Assembly: GCF_002005565.1 (NCBI RefSeq)
Contig: NZ_BDJC01000058.1
Location: forward strand, 1 to 39,724
Source of the DNA: Streptomyces sp. JHA26
GTDB taxonomy: Bacteria; Actinomycetota; Actinomycetes; Streptomycetales; Streptomycetaceae
Direction of reading: 5' to 3'
DNA: 39,724 bases
The first letter of the stretch is position 1. Each line of letters starts with the position of its first letter. The notes beneath the pieces are model-generated. The model did no database searches, had not been told where the DNA came from, and saw nothing but the letters and a program-made list of their open reading frames with translations. Positions 1 through 7,354 of this stretch are shown here, piece by piece. Both the position numbers and the translations under genes were made by a program.

Positions 1-22
1 GCCCGTGCCGGCGAGGGCGCGG

Positions 23-997
23 TCAGCCCGCCGCGCGGGCCGCCATCCGCGCCTTGCGCGCCGCCAGCTTCTCGTCGAACTTGGCGGCCTCCGCGTCCAG
101 CCCGCCCATGTACAGCCCGAGTTCCTCCTGCGCCTGCTGTCCCTCGGGGCCGAGGCCGTCGATCTCCATGATCTTCAGGAAGCGCAGCACGGGCTGGATC
201 ACGTCGTCGTGGTGGATGCGCAGGTTGTAGACCTCGCCGATGGCCATCTGCGCGGCGGCGCGCTCGAAGCCGGGCATGCCGTGACCCGGCATCCGGAAGT
301 TGACGACCACGTCCCGGACCGCCTGCATCGTCAGGTCGGGCGCCAGATCGAAGGCGGCCTTGAGCAGGTTCCGGTAGAAGACCATGTGCAGGTTCTCGTC
401 GGTCGCGATGCGGGCCAGCATGCGGTCGCAGACCGGGTCGCCGGACTGGTGACCCGTGTTGCGGTGCGAGATGCGGGTGGCCAGCTCCTGGAAGGCCACA
501 TAGGCCACCGAGTGCAGCATCGAGTGCCGGTTGTCCGACTCGAAGCCCTCGCTCATGTGGGCCATGCGGAACTGCTCCAGCTTGTCCGGGTCGACCGCGC
601 GCGAGGCGAGCAGGTAGTCGCGCATCACGATGCCGTGCCGGCCCTCCTCGGCGGTCCAGCGGTGCACCCAGGTGCCCCAGGCGCCGTCGCGGCCGAAGAG
701 GCTGGCGATCTCGTGGTGGTAGCTGGGCAGGTTGTCCTCCGTCAGGAGGTTCACCACGAGCGCGATCCGGCCGATCTCGGTGACCTTGGACTGCTCCTTC
801 TCCCAGGCCTCGCCGTCCTCGAAGAGCCCCGGGAAGTTACGGCCGTCGCTCCACGGCACGTACTCGTGCGGCATCCAGTCCTTGGCGACCTGCAGATGCC
901 GGTTGAGTTCCTTCTCGACCACTTCCTCGAGGGCGTACAGCAGCCGGGCATCGGTCCAAGCGGCGGAGGTGCCGAGGTGAGGAGAGGTGATCGTCAC
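23..997 (-). CDS. desA: Acyl-[acyl-carrier-protein] desaturase (soluble diiron, DesA-type)
   Basis: Soluble fatty-acyl-ACP desaturase of 324 residues, expected to introduce a cis double bond into ACP-bound acyl chains using a diiron centre and reduced ferredoxin. The family's iron ligands are visible: Glu87, EEGRH at 117-121, Glu171 and DENLH at 200-204. I chose the GTG at 995-997, read on the minus strand, because GGAG lies about 7 nt before it. The open frame runs 38 codons further upstream, but that part translates the three palindromic repeats at 1057-1101 and does not look like protein. It is a single-gene unit divergent from the DUF1259 gene. The repeats sit in the promoter region and are its likely control site. 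Family assignment is firm; chain-length specificity and double-bond position cannot be read from the sequence. Confidence 0.93.
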   Translation of the reverse strand: MTITSPHLGTSAAWTDARLLYALEEVVEKELNRHLQVAKDWMPHEYVPWSDGRNFPGLFEDGEAWEKEQSKVTEIGRIALVVNLLTEDNLPSYHHEIASLFGRDGAWGTWVHRWTAEEGRHGIVMRDYLLASRAVDPDKLEQFRMAHMSEGFESDNRHSMLHSVAYVAFQELATRISHRNTGHQSGDPVCDRMLARIATDENLHMVFYRNLLKAAFDLAPDLTMQAVRDVVVNFRMPGHGMPGFERAAAQMAIGEVYNLRIHHDDVIQPVLRFLKIMEIDGLGPEGQQAQEELGLYMGGLDAEAAKFDEKLAARKARMAARAAG

Positions 998-1358
998 GGA
1001 TACTCCAGGGGGACGTACGACAGAGCGGAATGCGAACCGGCGAGCGGTGCCGGAACCTACGGAATCGTAGGCTACGAAACCGTAGGTTACGAGAGCGTAG
1101 GTTAAATGCACCGTAAAGACGGCTGATCAACCGCCGTGGGCAGGGCGTGGCACGACCCGGATCCACAGGCCGCGGGCCGGACGGACGACGGGCCGGGACG
1201 GCGCCGGCCGGCCGTCGCGCGGCGCGGGCCCGTGGAAAGGGAACCCCCGCCGGTGTCCTCGGCTCCCCCCGGTCCTTGACCCACCTGGCTGTCGCGACGG
1301 TGCGGGTCACCGATCCGTGCGGTCCGCCGTGCTTCCATCACGCCAGGAGGCATACGAC
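998..1358. other. Divergent intergenic region, desA / DUF1259
   Basis: 361 bases without a gene. It holds the desA ribosome binding site, the triple palindrome at 1057-1101 and, next to the right-hand gene, a strong AGGAGG-type ribosome binding site at 1344-1350. Between about 1130 and 1340 I see only GC-rich sequence and no convincing ORF, hairpin or promoter. Confidence 0.6.
1057..1101. promoter_or_regulatory. Three tandem 15-bp palindromic repeats (probable operator array of desA)
   Basis: Three head-to-tail 15-bp units run without gaps: CTACGGAATCGTAGG (1057-1071), CTACGAAACCGTAGG (1072-1086) and TTACGAGAGCGTAGG (1087-1101). Each is an inverted repeat of YTACG and CGTAG around 4 variable bases. 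The array lies 60-105 bp upstream of the desA start, where a promoter would be. Spaced palindromes of this size are typical of TetR-family operators, and helical phasing at 15 bp would put neighbouring dimers on different faces of the DNA. No TetR gene is in the window. The repeat is directly visible; the operator role is inferred. Confidence 0.7.
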
Positions 1359-2357
1359 ATGGCTGACGACCGACAGCAGAACACCCGATTCCGGCCCCCC
1401 GCGTCCCGGCGCCGTGTACTGGCCGCCGCGGCCCTGGCGCCCGTACTCGCCGGGCTGCCCGCCCGCGCCGGCGCCCTGCCCGCACGACCCGGCGACGGTG
1501 CGCCGGTCGAGCCCGTGATGACCGGCCCGGCGGACTGGGCGGACGTCGGCGAGGCCCTCGGGCGGACCGGTGACATGAGGCGGTTCATGTACCACACGGG
1601 CTTTCCGCGCTGGGACCTCACGGTCTTCTCCCGCGGCGTCCGGGTCGACCCCGCGCTCGCTCTGGGCACGCACGTGTCCTTCGTCCGTTACGCCGACCAC
1701 AGCACCCTCCTGATGGGCGACACCGTGGTCACCGAGCGCGAACTGCAGGGCTTCAGCGACGTCCTGCACCAGCACGGGATCGAACAGACCGCCATCCACA
1801 AGCACCTGCTCGACCACGAGCCGGCCGTCTGGTGGATCCACGTGCACGCACACGGCCACGACCCGGTCGCCGTCGCCCGCGGCCTGCGCGCCGCCCTCGA
1901 ACACACCGGCACCCCGCTCGCCCAACCCCTCGCCGTCTCACCGCCCGCAGGCCTGGACACCGCCGCGATCGACGCCGTGCTGGGCGTCGAGGGCTACGTC
2001 GACGACAGCATCTACCGATGCACCTACGTCCGTCGCGAGACCATCACCGACGGCCATGTGGTCCTGCCCCCGGGGCTGGGCTCCACCAGCGCCGTCGGCT
2101 TCCAGCCGCTCGGCGGTGGACGGGCCGTGCTCAGCGGCGACCTGGCGCTGGTCGCCCACGAGGTCCAGCCCGCCCTCAAGGCCCTGCGGCGCGGTGGGAT
2201 CGAACTCGTCGAGCTGCATCACCACGGCCTGACCGACGAGCCGCGCCTGTTCTTCGTCCACTACTGGGCCGTCGGCGACGCCGTGGGCCTCGCCAAGGCG
2301 CTCCGGCCGGCCGTGGACACCACCGACGTCGTACCCATGCCCCTGAAAGGGGCCTGA
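1359..2357 (+). CDS. Tat-exported DUF1259 (LppY/LpqO-like) protein
   Basis: 332-residue exported protein. Start ATG 1359 has CAGGAGG 8 nt upstream. The N terminus carries a twin-arginine-type signal, SRRRVLAAAALAPVLAG, followed by Ala-rich cleavage-like sequence near residue 35. The mature part resembles two copies of DUF1259, roughly residues 55-165 and 200-330, each with His-rich stretches (for example HVHAHGHD, and HHHG near the end). Mycobacterial lipoproteins LppY and LpqO share this domain, but there is no lipobox here. Its function is not known for the family, and the His clusters hint at metal binding without proving it. The stop codon lies in a tandem 21-bp duplication, and a strong hairpin follows. 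It stands alone between desA and an ABC-F gene. Confidence 0.8.
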   Translation: MADDRQQNTRFRPPASRRRVLAAAALAPVLAGLPARAGALPARPGDGAPVEPVMTGPADWADVGEALGRTGDMRRFMYHTGFPRWDLTVFSRGVRVDPALALGTHVSFVRYADHSTLLMGDTVVTERELQGFSDVLHQHGIEQTAIHKHLLDHEPAVWWIHVHAHGHDPVAVARGLRAALEHTGTPLAQPLAVSPPAGLDTAAIDAVLGVEGYVDDSIYRCTYVRRETITDGHVVLPPGLGSTSAVGFQPLGGGRAVLSGDLALVAHEVQPALKALRRGGIELVELHHHGLTDEPRLFFVHYWAVGDAVGLAKALRPAVDTTDVVPMPLKGA

Positions 2358-2385
2358 CGGCCGGTGAAAGGGGCCTGACGGCCGG
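2344..2385 (+). repeat. 21-bp perfect tandem duplication over the DUF1259 stop codon
   Basis: A 21-bp unit beginning TGAAAGGGGCCTGACGG occurs twice in direct succession, at 2344-2364 and 2365-2385. The first copy contains the stop codon of the DUF1259 gene (TGA 2355-2357), and because 21 is a multiple of three the second copy holds a TGA in the same frame. It is a recent-looking slippage duplication. Confidence 0.9.
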
Positions 2386-2422
2386 CGCCGGCGAGCGGTC
2401 ACCCGCCCGTTCGGCGCCGGCC
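2380..2422. terminator. Bidirectional hairpin between DUF1259 and ABC-F genes
   Basis: A perfect 11-bp stem pairs GGCCGGCGCCG (2380-2390) with CGGCGCCGGCC (2412-2422) around a 21-nt loop. It lies between two convergent genes. There is no U-tract, as is usual for streptomycete terminators. Confidence 0.65.
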
Positions 2423-2433
2423 CGATCCGGACG

Positions 2434-4065
2434 TCACCCCCGGGCGGGAGGCGTGACGGCGTCCGGCGTCGACTCCCTCAGTTCCCCCTCCTCCAGCAGC
2501 AGCCGGCGCGTGATGCCGATCGACTCCAGGAACGGCATGTCGTGACTGGCCACGATCAGCGCCCCCTCGTACGACTCCAGGGCCGTGGTGAGCTGCCGGA
2601 CGCTCGCCATGTCCAGGTTGTTCGTCGGCTCGTCCAGCATGAGCAGCTGGGGTGCGGGCTCGGCCAGCATCAGCGCGGCCAGGGCGGCCCGGAAGCGTTC
2701 GCCGCCGGACAGCGTCGCCGCCTTCCGGTCGGCCCGGGCGCCCCGGAACAGGAAGCGGGCCAGCCGCGCCCGGATCCGGTTGTTCGTCGCGCCCGGGGAG
2801 AACCGGGCCACGTTCTCGACGACGGTCAGCTCGTCGTCGAGGACGTCGAGGCGCTGGGGCAGGAACCGCAGCGGGACGTGCGCGGTCACCTCGCCCGACG
2901 CCGGCTCCAGTTCCCCGGCGATCGTGCGCAGCAAGGTGGTCTTGCCCGCGCCGTTGCGGCCGGTCAGCGCGATCCGCTCGGGACCGTGCAGATCGAGGCC
3001 GCCCGCCACCCGCGCGCCGTACGCGAGTTCCAGGTCCCGCAGGGTGAGCACGGACCGGCCCGGCGGGACGGCCGTGTACGGCAGGTCGACGCGGATCTCG
3101 TCGTCGTCCCGCACGGCCTCCACCGCGTCGTCGAGCCGCTCCTTGGCCTCGGCGAGCTTCTCCTCGTGCAGGATGCGGTACTTGCCGGCGGACTCCTGGG
3201 CGGTGCGCTTGCGCATCCTCATCACCGCCCGGGGCTCGCGCTTGGTCTCGAACATCTTCTGCCCGTACCGCTTGCGCCGGGCCAGGACGACCTGCGCGTC
3301 CGACAGTTCGCGCTTCTGCCTGCGCAGATCGGCCTCGGCGACGCGCACCATGCGCTCCGCCGCCTCCTGCTCGACGGCCAGGGCCTCCTCGTACGCCGAG
3401 AAGTTGCCGCCGTACCGGGTGATCCCGCCGGACCGCAGGTCGGCGATCTGGTCGACGAGGCCGAGGAGCTCGCGGTCGTGGCTGACCACGACCAGCACCC
3501 CCGGCCAGGAGGCGACGGCCGCGTAGAGCCGCCTGCGGGCGTACAGGTCGAGGTTGTTGGTCGGCTCGTCCAGCAGCAGGACGTCCGGCCGGCTCAGCAG
3601 CAGGGCCGCCAGCCGGAGCAGGACGGACTCGCCGCCGGACACCTCGCCGATGGTGCGGTCCAGCGACACGTGGCCGAGGCCGAGCTCGCCGAGCGTGGCG
3701 AGGGCGCGCTCCTCGACGTCCCAGTCGTCGCCGACGGTCTCGAAGTGCTCCTCGGCCGTGTCGCCGGCCTCGATGGCGTGCAGCGCGGCCCGCCGCGCGG
3801 CGATGCCGAGCGCCTCGTCGACCCGCAGGCCGGTGTCGAGCGTGACGTTCTGCGGGAGGTAACCCACCTCGCCGGCCACGTGGACGGTGCCGTCGGTGGG
3901 AACGAGCTGCCCGGCGATCAGCTTCAACAGGGTGGACTTCCCCGAGCCGTTGGCGCCGACGAGCCCGGTCCGGCCGGGGCCGAACGCGGTGTCGAGCCCC
4001 TCGAAGACGCAGGTGCCGTCGGGCCAGGCGAAGGAGAGGGCGGTACAGGTGATGGATGCGGACAT
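2434..4065 (-). CDS. ABC-F family ATPase (possible ribosome-protection / antibiotic resistance type)
   Basis: 543-residue protein with two ABC ATPase domains and no membrane segments, which defines the ABC-F class. Domain 1 has Walker A GANGSGKS (37-44), signature VSGGE (about 142-146) and LLLDEPTNNLD (163-173). Domain 2 has GRNGAGKT (369-376), LSGGE (about 452-456) and MLDEPTNNLD (476-485). The basic, charged interdomain linker (about 225-335) is the part that reaches into the ribosome in this family. ATG 4063-4065 is preferred because the conserved protein begins there, with GGAG about 8 nt upstream; the frame stays open to a GTG at 4233, but that part is low-complexity. A long leader precedes the gene. 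ABC-F proteins either protect ribosomes from antibiotics or act as translation factors, and the sequence does not decide between them. Confidence 0.92.
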   Translation of the reverse strand: MSASITCTALSFAWPDGTCVFEGLDTAFGPGRTGLVGANGSGKSTLLKLIAGQLVPTDGTVHVAGEVGYLPQNVTLDTGLRVDEALGIAARRAALHAIEAGDTAEEHFETVGDDWDVEERALATLGELGLGHVSLDRTIGEVSGGESVLLRLAALLLSRPDVLLLDEPTNNLDLYARRRLYAAVASWPGVLVVVSHDRELLGLVDQIADLRSGGITRYGGNFSAYEEALAVEQEAAERMVRVAEADLRRQKRELSDAQVVLARRKRYGQKMFETKREPRAVMRMRKRTAQESAGKYRILHEEKLAEAKERLDDAVEAVRDDDEIRVDLPYTAVPPGRSVLTLRDLELAYGARVAGGLDLHGPERIALTGRNGAGKTTLLRTIAGELEPASGEVTAHVPLRFLPQRLDVLDDELTVVENVARFSPGATNNRIRARLARFLFRGARADRKAATLSGGERFRAALAALMLAEPAPQLLMLDEPTNNLDMASVRQLTTALESYEGALIVASHDMPFLESIGITRRLLLEEGELRESTPDAVTPPARG

Positions 4066-4311
4066 ACGGGGTCTCCGTGGTTGCTCGATGCGGTAGGGGG
4101 CAAACGCGTATCGAGACACCGGGAAGCGGCGACCGCCGTCGGGCGGGGGAAGGAGGAGTCCGCGGATCGGCGGGCGGGGAAAGGCCCTGTTCCGCAAGGG
4201 ACGGCTCGAACGCCGAGGTCGCACGCTACGCACACCCGTGCAAGGGGGTGGCGTGGTGTCTCAGAACCTCAGACGAGCAACGTCCTTCTCCGATCGGCGG
4301 CAACAGAAGCG
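4066..4311 (-). promoter_or_regulatory. About 246-nt untranslated leader of the ABC-F gene (possible attenuator)
   Basis: Between the predicted transcription start near 4311 and the ABC-F start lies a leader of about 246 nt. It contains several short GC-rich inverted repeats, including CACCC/GGGTG at about 4232-4250, and a possible micro-ORF (TTG-CTC-GTC-TGA) preceded by GGAGAAGGA. Long leaders with drug-sensing uORFs are known for resistance-type ABC-F genes in actinomycetes. The layout is seen; attenuation is inferred. The rest of the intergenic stretch, to 4388, holds the ABC-F promoter and the GPP34 ribosome binding site. Confidence 0.4.
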
Positions 4312-4317
4312 TCACCA

Positions 4318-4347
4318 ACCGTAGGAGAGCCCGCTCCGGGGTGTCAA
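4318..4347 (-). promoter_or_regulatory. Consensus promoter for the ABC-F gene
   Basis: On the minus strand, TTGACA (4342-4347) is followed by an 18-bp spacer and TACGGT (4318-4323). The perfect -35 box makes this one of the best housekeeping-type promoters in the window. Confidence 0.65.
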
Positions 4348-4388
4348 CGGATTATCGCGGAGCGGTCCCACGGACCCGAGGAGGCACC

Positions 4389-5060
4389 GTGCCCAACGGC
4401 TCACTCTCACCGCCGGCCCGGCTCTGCCTGCTGGCCTGGGACCCCGCGCGGCCCGGGACCGCCGACACCGCGCGGCTGCACCACCTGGTGCGTGCCGGTG
4501 CCCTCGCCGAACTCGCCCGGCGCGGCCTGCTCGTCGACGACGACGGCATCGCCACCCCCGTCGACCTGGACCGCCGCACCGGCGACGCCGTCCTCGACGG
4601 GCTGCTGGACCTCGTCCGCGAGTCCGTGCCGCGCCGCTGGCGGGCGTGGGTGCGGCCGTACGCGCGGGTCACCTTCGACGCCGTCCGGGAACAGCTGGTG
4701 GCGGGCGGGTACCTGCGGGCCGAGAAGAAGCGGGTGCTCGGGGTGTTCCCTTCCGTGGACCACGTCCTGGCCCGGGTCGCCGCGGCACGGGTGCTGCGCG
4801 AGGAGGCGCGGGAGGTCCTGGACGGCCCGCTGCCGGCCCGGGAGGTCCCGGCGCGGGACGCGCTCGTCGTCGCCCTGGCCGCCGCGGCGGAGCTGCGCGC
4901 CCTGGGGCCCGTGGGGGACCGGGCGCGCAGGCGGGGGCGGATCGAGGAGCTGACCGCGTGCGGTGCCACGGCGGCGCCCGGCCTGGGGAAGGTCCTGCGG
5001 GAGGTACGGGCGGCGGTGAGTGCGGAGGCGGCGCGCGCGGTGACCCCGGCGGGCGGCTGA
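4389..5060 (+). CDS. GPP34 (GOLPH3/VPS74-like) family protein
   Basis: 223-residue predominantly helical protein of the GPP34 family, named after the eukaryotic Golgi phosphoprotein GOLPH3, which binds phosphatidylinositol-4-phosphate. Bacterial members are frequent in streptomycetes and have no settled function. Family hallmarks here are the N-terminal LCLLAWDP region, the LARRGLLVDDDG helix-turn, the central GYLRAEKKRVLGVFP segment and Ala/Arg-rich helices to the C terminus. GTG 4389 is chosen because GAGGAGG ends about 4 nt upstream and the family's N terminus begins here. The frame is open for 111 codons further upstream without family resemblance. It is divergent from the ABC-F gene and convergent with the SsgA-like gene. 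Confidence 0.82.
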   Translation: MPNGSLSPPARLCLLAWDPARPGTADTARLHHLVRAGALAELARRGLLVDDDGIATPVDLDRRTGDAVLDGLLDLVRESVPRRWRAWVRPYARVTFDAVREQLVAGGYLRAEKKRVLGVFPSVDHVLARVAAARVLREEAREVLDGPLPAREVPARDALVVALAAAAELRALGPVGDRARRRGRIEELTACGATAAPGLGKVLREVRAAVSAEAARAVTPAGG

Positions 5061-5133
5061 CGGGCACCGGTCGGGGCCGCCCGGGGTTCACACCCGCCCG
5101 GCTCCCTCCGCCGTGCGGTGCGGGGCCGGGGTG

Positions 5134-5155
5134 CGCCGGGCCGCACGGCCCGGCG
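5134..5155. terminator. Bidirectional hairpin between GPP34 and SsgA-like genes
   Basis: CGCCGGGCCG (5134-5143) and CGGCCCGGCG (5146-5155) form a nearly loopless GC stem between two convergent genes. No U-tract follows. Confidence 0.65.
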
Positions 5156-5167
5156 GGTGACGGGCGC

Positions 5168-5584
5168 TCAGCAGGTGCCCCGCATCAGCTCGGCCAGGCC
5201 GTGGTCCAGGTCCAGCTGCAGATGCTCCAGGCCCACCGGCACCAGGTCGCCGGTGGCCTGCAGGAAGCGGCGCAGTTCGCCGGAGCGGACGTGGACGACG
5301 GCGGTGCCCTCGGGGGCGTGGAACTCCAGGACGGTGCGGTCGTACCCGTACGGCCGCACCCGGACGTCACCGTGGCCGTCGGGCTCCCGCATCCCGGCGA
5401 TGAGCAACTCGCGGGAGAAGGTCCAGCAGACCTCCACGCCCTCCAGGGTGGCCGGGGCCGGGAAGGTCATGCGGACGGCGAACGGGTCGCTGCGGTCGTA
5501 GTGCAGCGTGGCGGGAATGCTCGGCATACGCGGCGCGGCGGCGACGAGACGCGCCTCGACGGGCTGCTCGATGACGGTGGACAA
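5168..5584 (-). CDS. ssgD: SsgA-like protein (SALP), sporulation/cell-division regulator, SsgD-like
   Basis: 138-residue SsgA/SsgB-family protein, a group confined to morphologically complex actinobacteria. Members position division septa and peptidoglycan remodelling during sporulation. Characteristic elements are LHYDRSDPFAVRMTF, WTFSRELLIAGM, GDVRVRPYG and the C-terminal helix ending in LMRGTC. The start is assigned to TTG 5582-5584 (STVIEQPVEARL follows), with GGGAG about 10 nt upstream. The open frame runs 30 codons further but without family similarity. The symbol ssgD is tentative. It rests on the sequence flavour and on my recollection that ssgD lies beside a GPP34/ABC-F pair in S. 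coelicolor. SsgB is excluded as less likely because that protein's gene lies in a different context. Confidence 0.85.
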   Translation of the reverse strand: MSTVIEQPVEARLVAAAPRMPSIPATLHYDRSDPFAVRMTFPAPATLEGVEVCWTFSRELLIAGMREPDGHGDVRVRPYGYDRTVLEFHAPEGTAVVHVRSGELRRFLQATGDLVPVGLEHLQLDLDHGLAELMRGTC

Positions 5585-5803
5585 CGCCTTGCTCCCTCGT
5601 GACGGCTGGGCGGGCTTCCGGGGTGGTGCGGGCCGGGCACTGGACAAGACGACGGAACCAGCCGATCCGTGCACACGATGTGCGAGTGACCTCTGTCACC
5701 GCCTTCATGCACACGAGTGACGCGACTCTCCTCGGGCGCCCCGCACGGCACTTGGGCTCCCGGCACCCCGCGGCACCCGGGCCCCGGCGCCCCGCGCGGC
5801 CCT

Positions 5804-5833
5804 CTGGACGGCACCGGAGCGGTGGGCTAGCTT
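5804..5833 (+). promoter_or_regulatory. Leaderless promoter of the Ycf48-like gene
   Basis: CTGGAC (5804-5809), an 18-bp spacer and TAGCTT (5828-5833) precede the ATG at 5842 by only 8 nt. There is no Shine-Dalgarno sequence, so transcription probably begins at or next to the start codon. Confidence 0.6.
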
Positions 5834-5841
5834 CGCCCGCC

Positions 5842-6957
5842 ATGAGGCGCTTGGGGAACACGCGACGCACGGTACGCACCACTCCGTCCCGTGGGCGGCG
5901 CACGGCACGGCTGCTGACGGCCGCGGGGGTGTGCGCGGCCGCGCTGGCCACGCTGACCGCGGCGCCCGCGCAGGCCCACCGGCCCCCGCACTGGGAGGTC
6001 AAGGAGACCGGCACGCCCGACGTGCGCTTCCGCGGACTCGCCGCCGTCGGCCGGCACACCGCCTGGGTGGCCGGCACCCACGGCACCGTGCTGCGCACCA
6101 CCGACGGCGGTGACACCTGGCGCGACGTGTCACCGCCGGGCGCCGAGGAGGTGGAGTTCCGCGACATCGAGGCGTTCGACGCCCGCCGGGCCGTGGCCCT
6201 GTCCATCGGCGAGGGCGAGGCGTCCCGCGTCTACCGCACCGACGACGGCGGCACGACCTGGACGGAGTCCTTCCGCAACACCGACCCGCGGGCCTTCTAC
6301 GACTGCCTCACCTTCTTCGACCACCGCCACGGCCTCGCCCTGAGCGACCCGGTCGACGGGAGGTTCCGCCTCCTGTCGACCCGCGACGGCGGACGCTCCT
6401 GGACGGTGCTGCCGGACGAGGGGATGCCGGCCGCGCAGGACGGCGAGGCCGGGTTCGCCGCCAGTGGGCAGTGCCTGGTCGCGTCCGGGCCGAAGGACGT
6501 CTGGCTGGCCACCGGCGGCGCCGCACGCGCGCGCGTGTTGCACTCCGCCGACCGGGGGCTCACCTGGACCGCCTCCGACGCCCTGGTCCCGGCGGGCGAT
6601 CCGGCGCGAGGCGTCTTCGCCCTCGCCTTCCGCGACCGTGTCCACGGCCTGGCGGTGGGCGGTGACTACCGCCCGGACCAAACCTCCCCGAGCCCCGCGG
6701 CGCGGACCACCGACGGCGGCCGCACCTGGCGGCCCGCCGGGACGCCCCCGCCCGCCTACCGCTCCGGCGTCGCCTGGCTCCCGCACAGCCGCACCGCCGC
6801 CCTCGCGGTCGGCCCCACCGGGACCGACCTCACCACGGACGGCGGCCGCACCTGGCGCACGGTCGACACGGGCTCGTACGACACCGTGGACTGCACCCCC
6901 GAGTCGGCCTGTTGGGCGTCCGGCGAGCAGGGACGGGTGGCCCGGCTGGAGCGCTGA
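5842..6957 (+). CDS. Secreted Ycf48/BNR-type beta-propeller protein
   Basis: 371-residue exported protein. The N terminus is strongly basic (MRRLGNTRRTVRTTPSRGRR), then a hydrophobic stretch to APAQAH near residue 47 gives a Sec or Tat signal peptide. The mature protein has at least five copies of the TTDGGxTW motif (TTDGGDTW, TDDGGTTW, TRDGGRSW, TTDGGRTW twice), with one divergent SADRGLTW. This is the BNR/Asp-box repeat of sialidase-like and Ycf48-like propellers. Streptomycete homologues are usually called oxidoreductases without evidence. No sialidase active-site arginine triad could be assigned, so I treat it as a binding or scaffold propeller outside the membrane. The gene appears leaderless and is convergent with the YciI gene. 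Confidence 0.82.
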   Translation: MRRLGNTRRTVRTTPSRGRRTARLLTAAGVCAAALATLTAAPAQAHRPPHWEVKETGTPDVRFRGLAAVGRHTAWVAGTHGTVLRTTDGGDTWRDVSPPGAEEVEFRDIEAFDARRAVALSIGEGEASRVYRTDDGGTTWTESFRNTDPRAFYDCLTFFDHRHGLALSDPVDGRFRLLSTRDGGRSWTVLPDEGMPAAQDGEAGFAASGQCLVASGPKDVWLATGGAARARVLHSADRGLTWTASDALVPAGDPARGVFALAFRDRVHGLAVGGDYRPDQTSPSPAARTTDGGRTWRPAGTPPPAYRSGVAWLPHSRTAALAVGPTGTDLTTDGGRTWRTVDTGSYDTVDCTPESACWASGEQGRVARLER

Positions 6958-6978
6958 CGCCGCGCGGGGCGGGGGCGA

Positions 6979-7011
6979 GCCGCGGTGCGCGCTCGGCGGA
7001 CGAACCGCGGC
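6979..7011. terminator. Hairpin between Ycf48-like and YciI genes
   Basis: GCCGCGGT (6979-6986) and ACCGCGGC (7004-7011) form a perfect 8-bp stem with a 17-nt loop between the two convergent stop codons. Confidence 0.5.
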
Positions 7012-7015
7012 GGCC

Positions 7016-7312
7016 CTACCGGAGGGTCTCCCGGTACGACTCCAGCGCCGGTGCCGTCTTGGTGGCGACGAACTCGGTGATGCGGTACGTGCACACACCC
7101 GCCTCGACGAAGGGATCGCCCGCGGTGATCTCCTCGATCCGCGCCCGGCTCTCCGCGACGGCGACGATCACCCCGCCGTCGCGGGGCTCCTTGCGGCCGG
7201 ACGCCAGGAACACCCCTTGTTCGTACAGCCCGTCGAGCCAGGCCACGTGGTCCGGCAGCACGGCGTCGACGGCTTCGAGCGGGGCGGTGTAGGACAGTTC
7301 CAGTATGAACAT
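7016..7312 (-). CDS. YciI family protein
   Basis: 98-residue ferredoxin-fold protein of the YciI family. It shows the expected MFILELSYTAPLEAVDA N terminus, the conserved His-containing LPDHVAWLDGLYEQG helix, the GRKEPRDGGVIVA strand and the DPFVEAGVCTYRITEF C-terminal strand. YciI proteins are small dimers with a conserved His-Asp pair; some are dechlorinases or dehydratases, most are uncharacterised. ATG 7310-7312 is chosen from the conserved N terminus, although the frame remains open far upstream across endonuclease V. Its start is 42 bp from the divergent endonuclease V start, so the two promoters overlap. Confidence 0.88.
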   Translation of the reverse strand: MFILELSYTAPLEAVDAVLPDHVAWLDGLYEQGVFLASGRKEPRDGGVIVAVAESRARIEEITAGDPFVEAGVCTYRITEFVATKTAPALESYRETLR

Positions 7313-7338
7313 GATCGCGAGCCTATCCGGCGGCCCCG

Positions 7339-7344
7339 TAGGCT
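7339..7344 (+). promoter_or_regulatory. -10 box of endonuclease V gene (leaderless)
   Basis: TAGGCT ends 10 nt before the ATG at 7355, with no Shine-Dalgarno between. No good -35 box is visible. Confidence 0.4.
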
Positions 7345-7354
7345 TGCCGTCACC

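Noticed and set aside
5..1105. 366-codon frame on the plus strand
   Set aside because: Antisense shadow of desA; no ribosome binding site and no domain, whereas the minus strand encodes a full diiron desaturase.
2542..4953. 803-codon plus-strand frame
   Set aside because: Runs antisense through the ABC-F gene and out of frame through GPP34; low-complexity composition typical of high-GC shadows.
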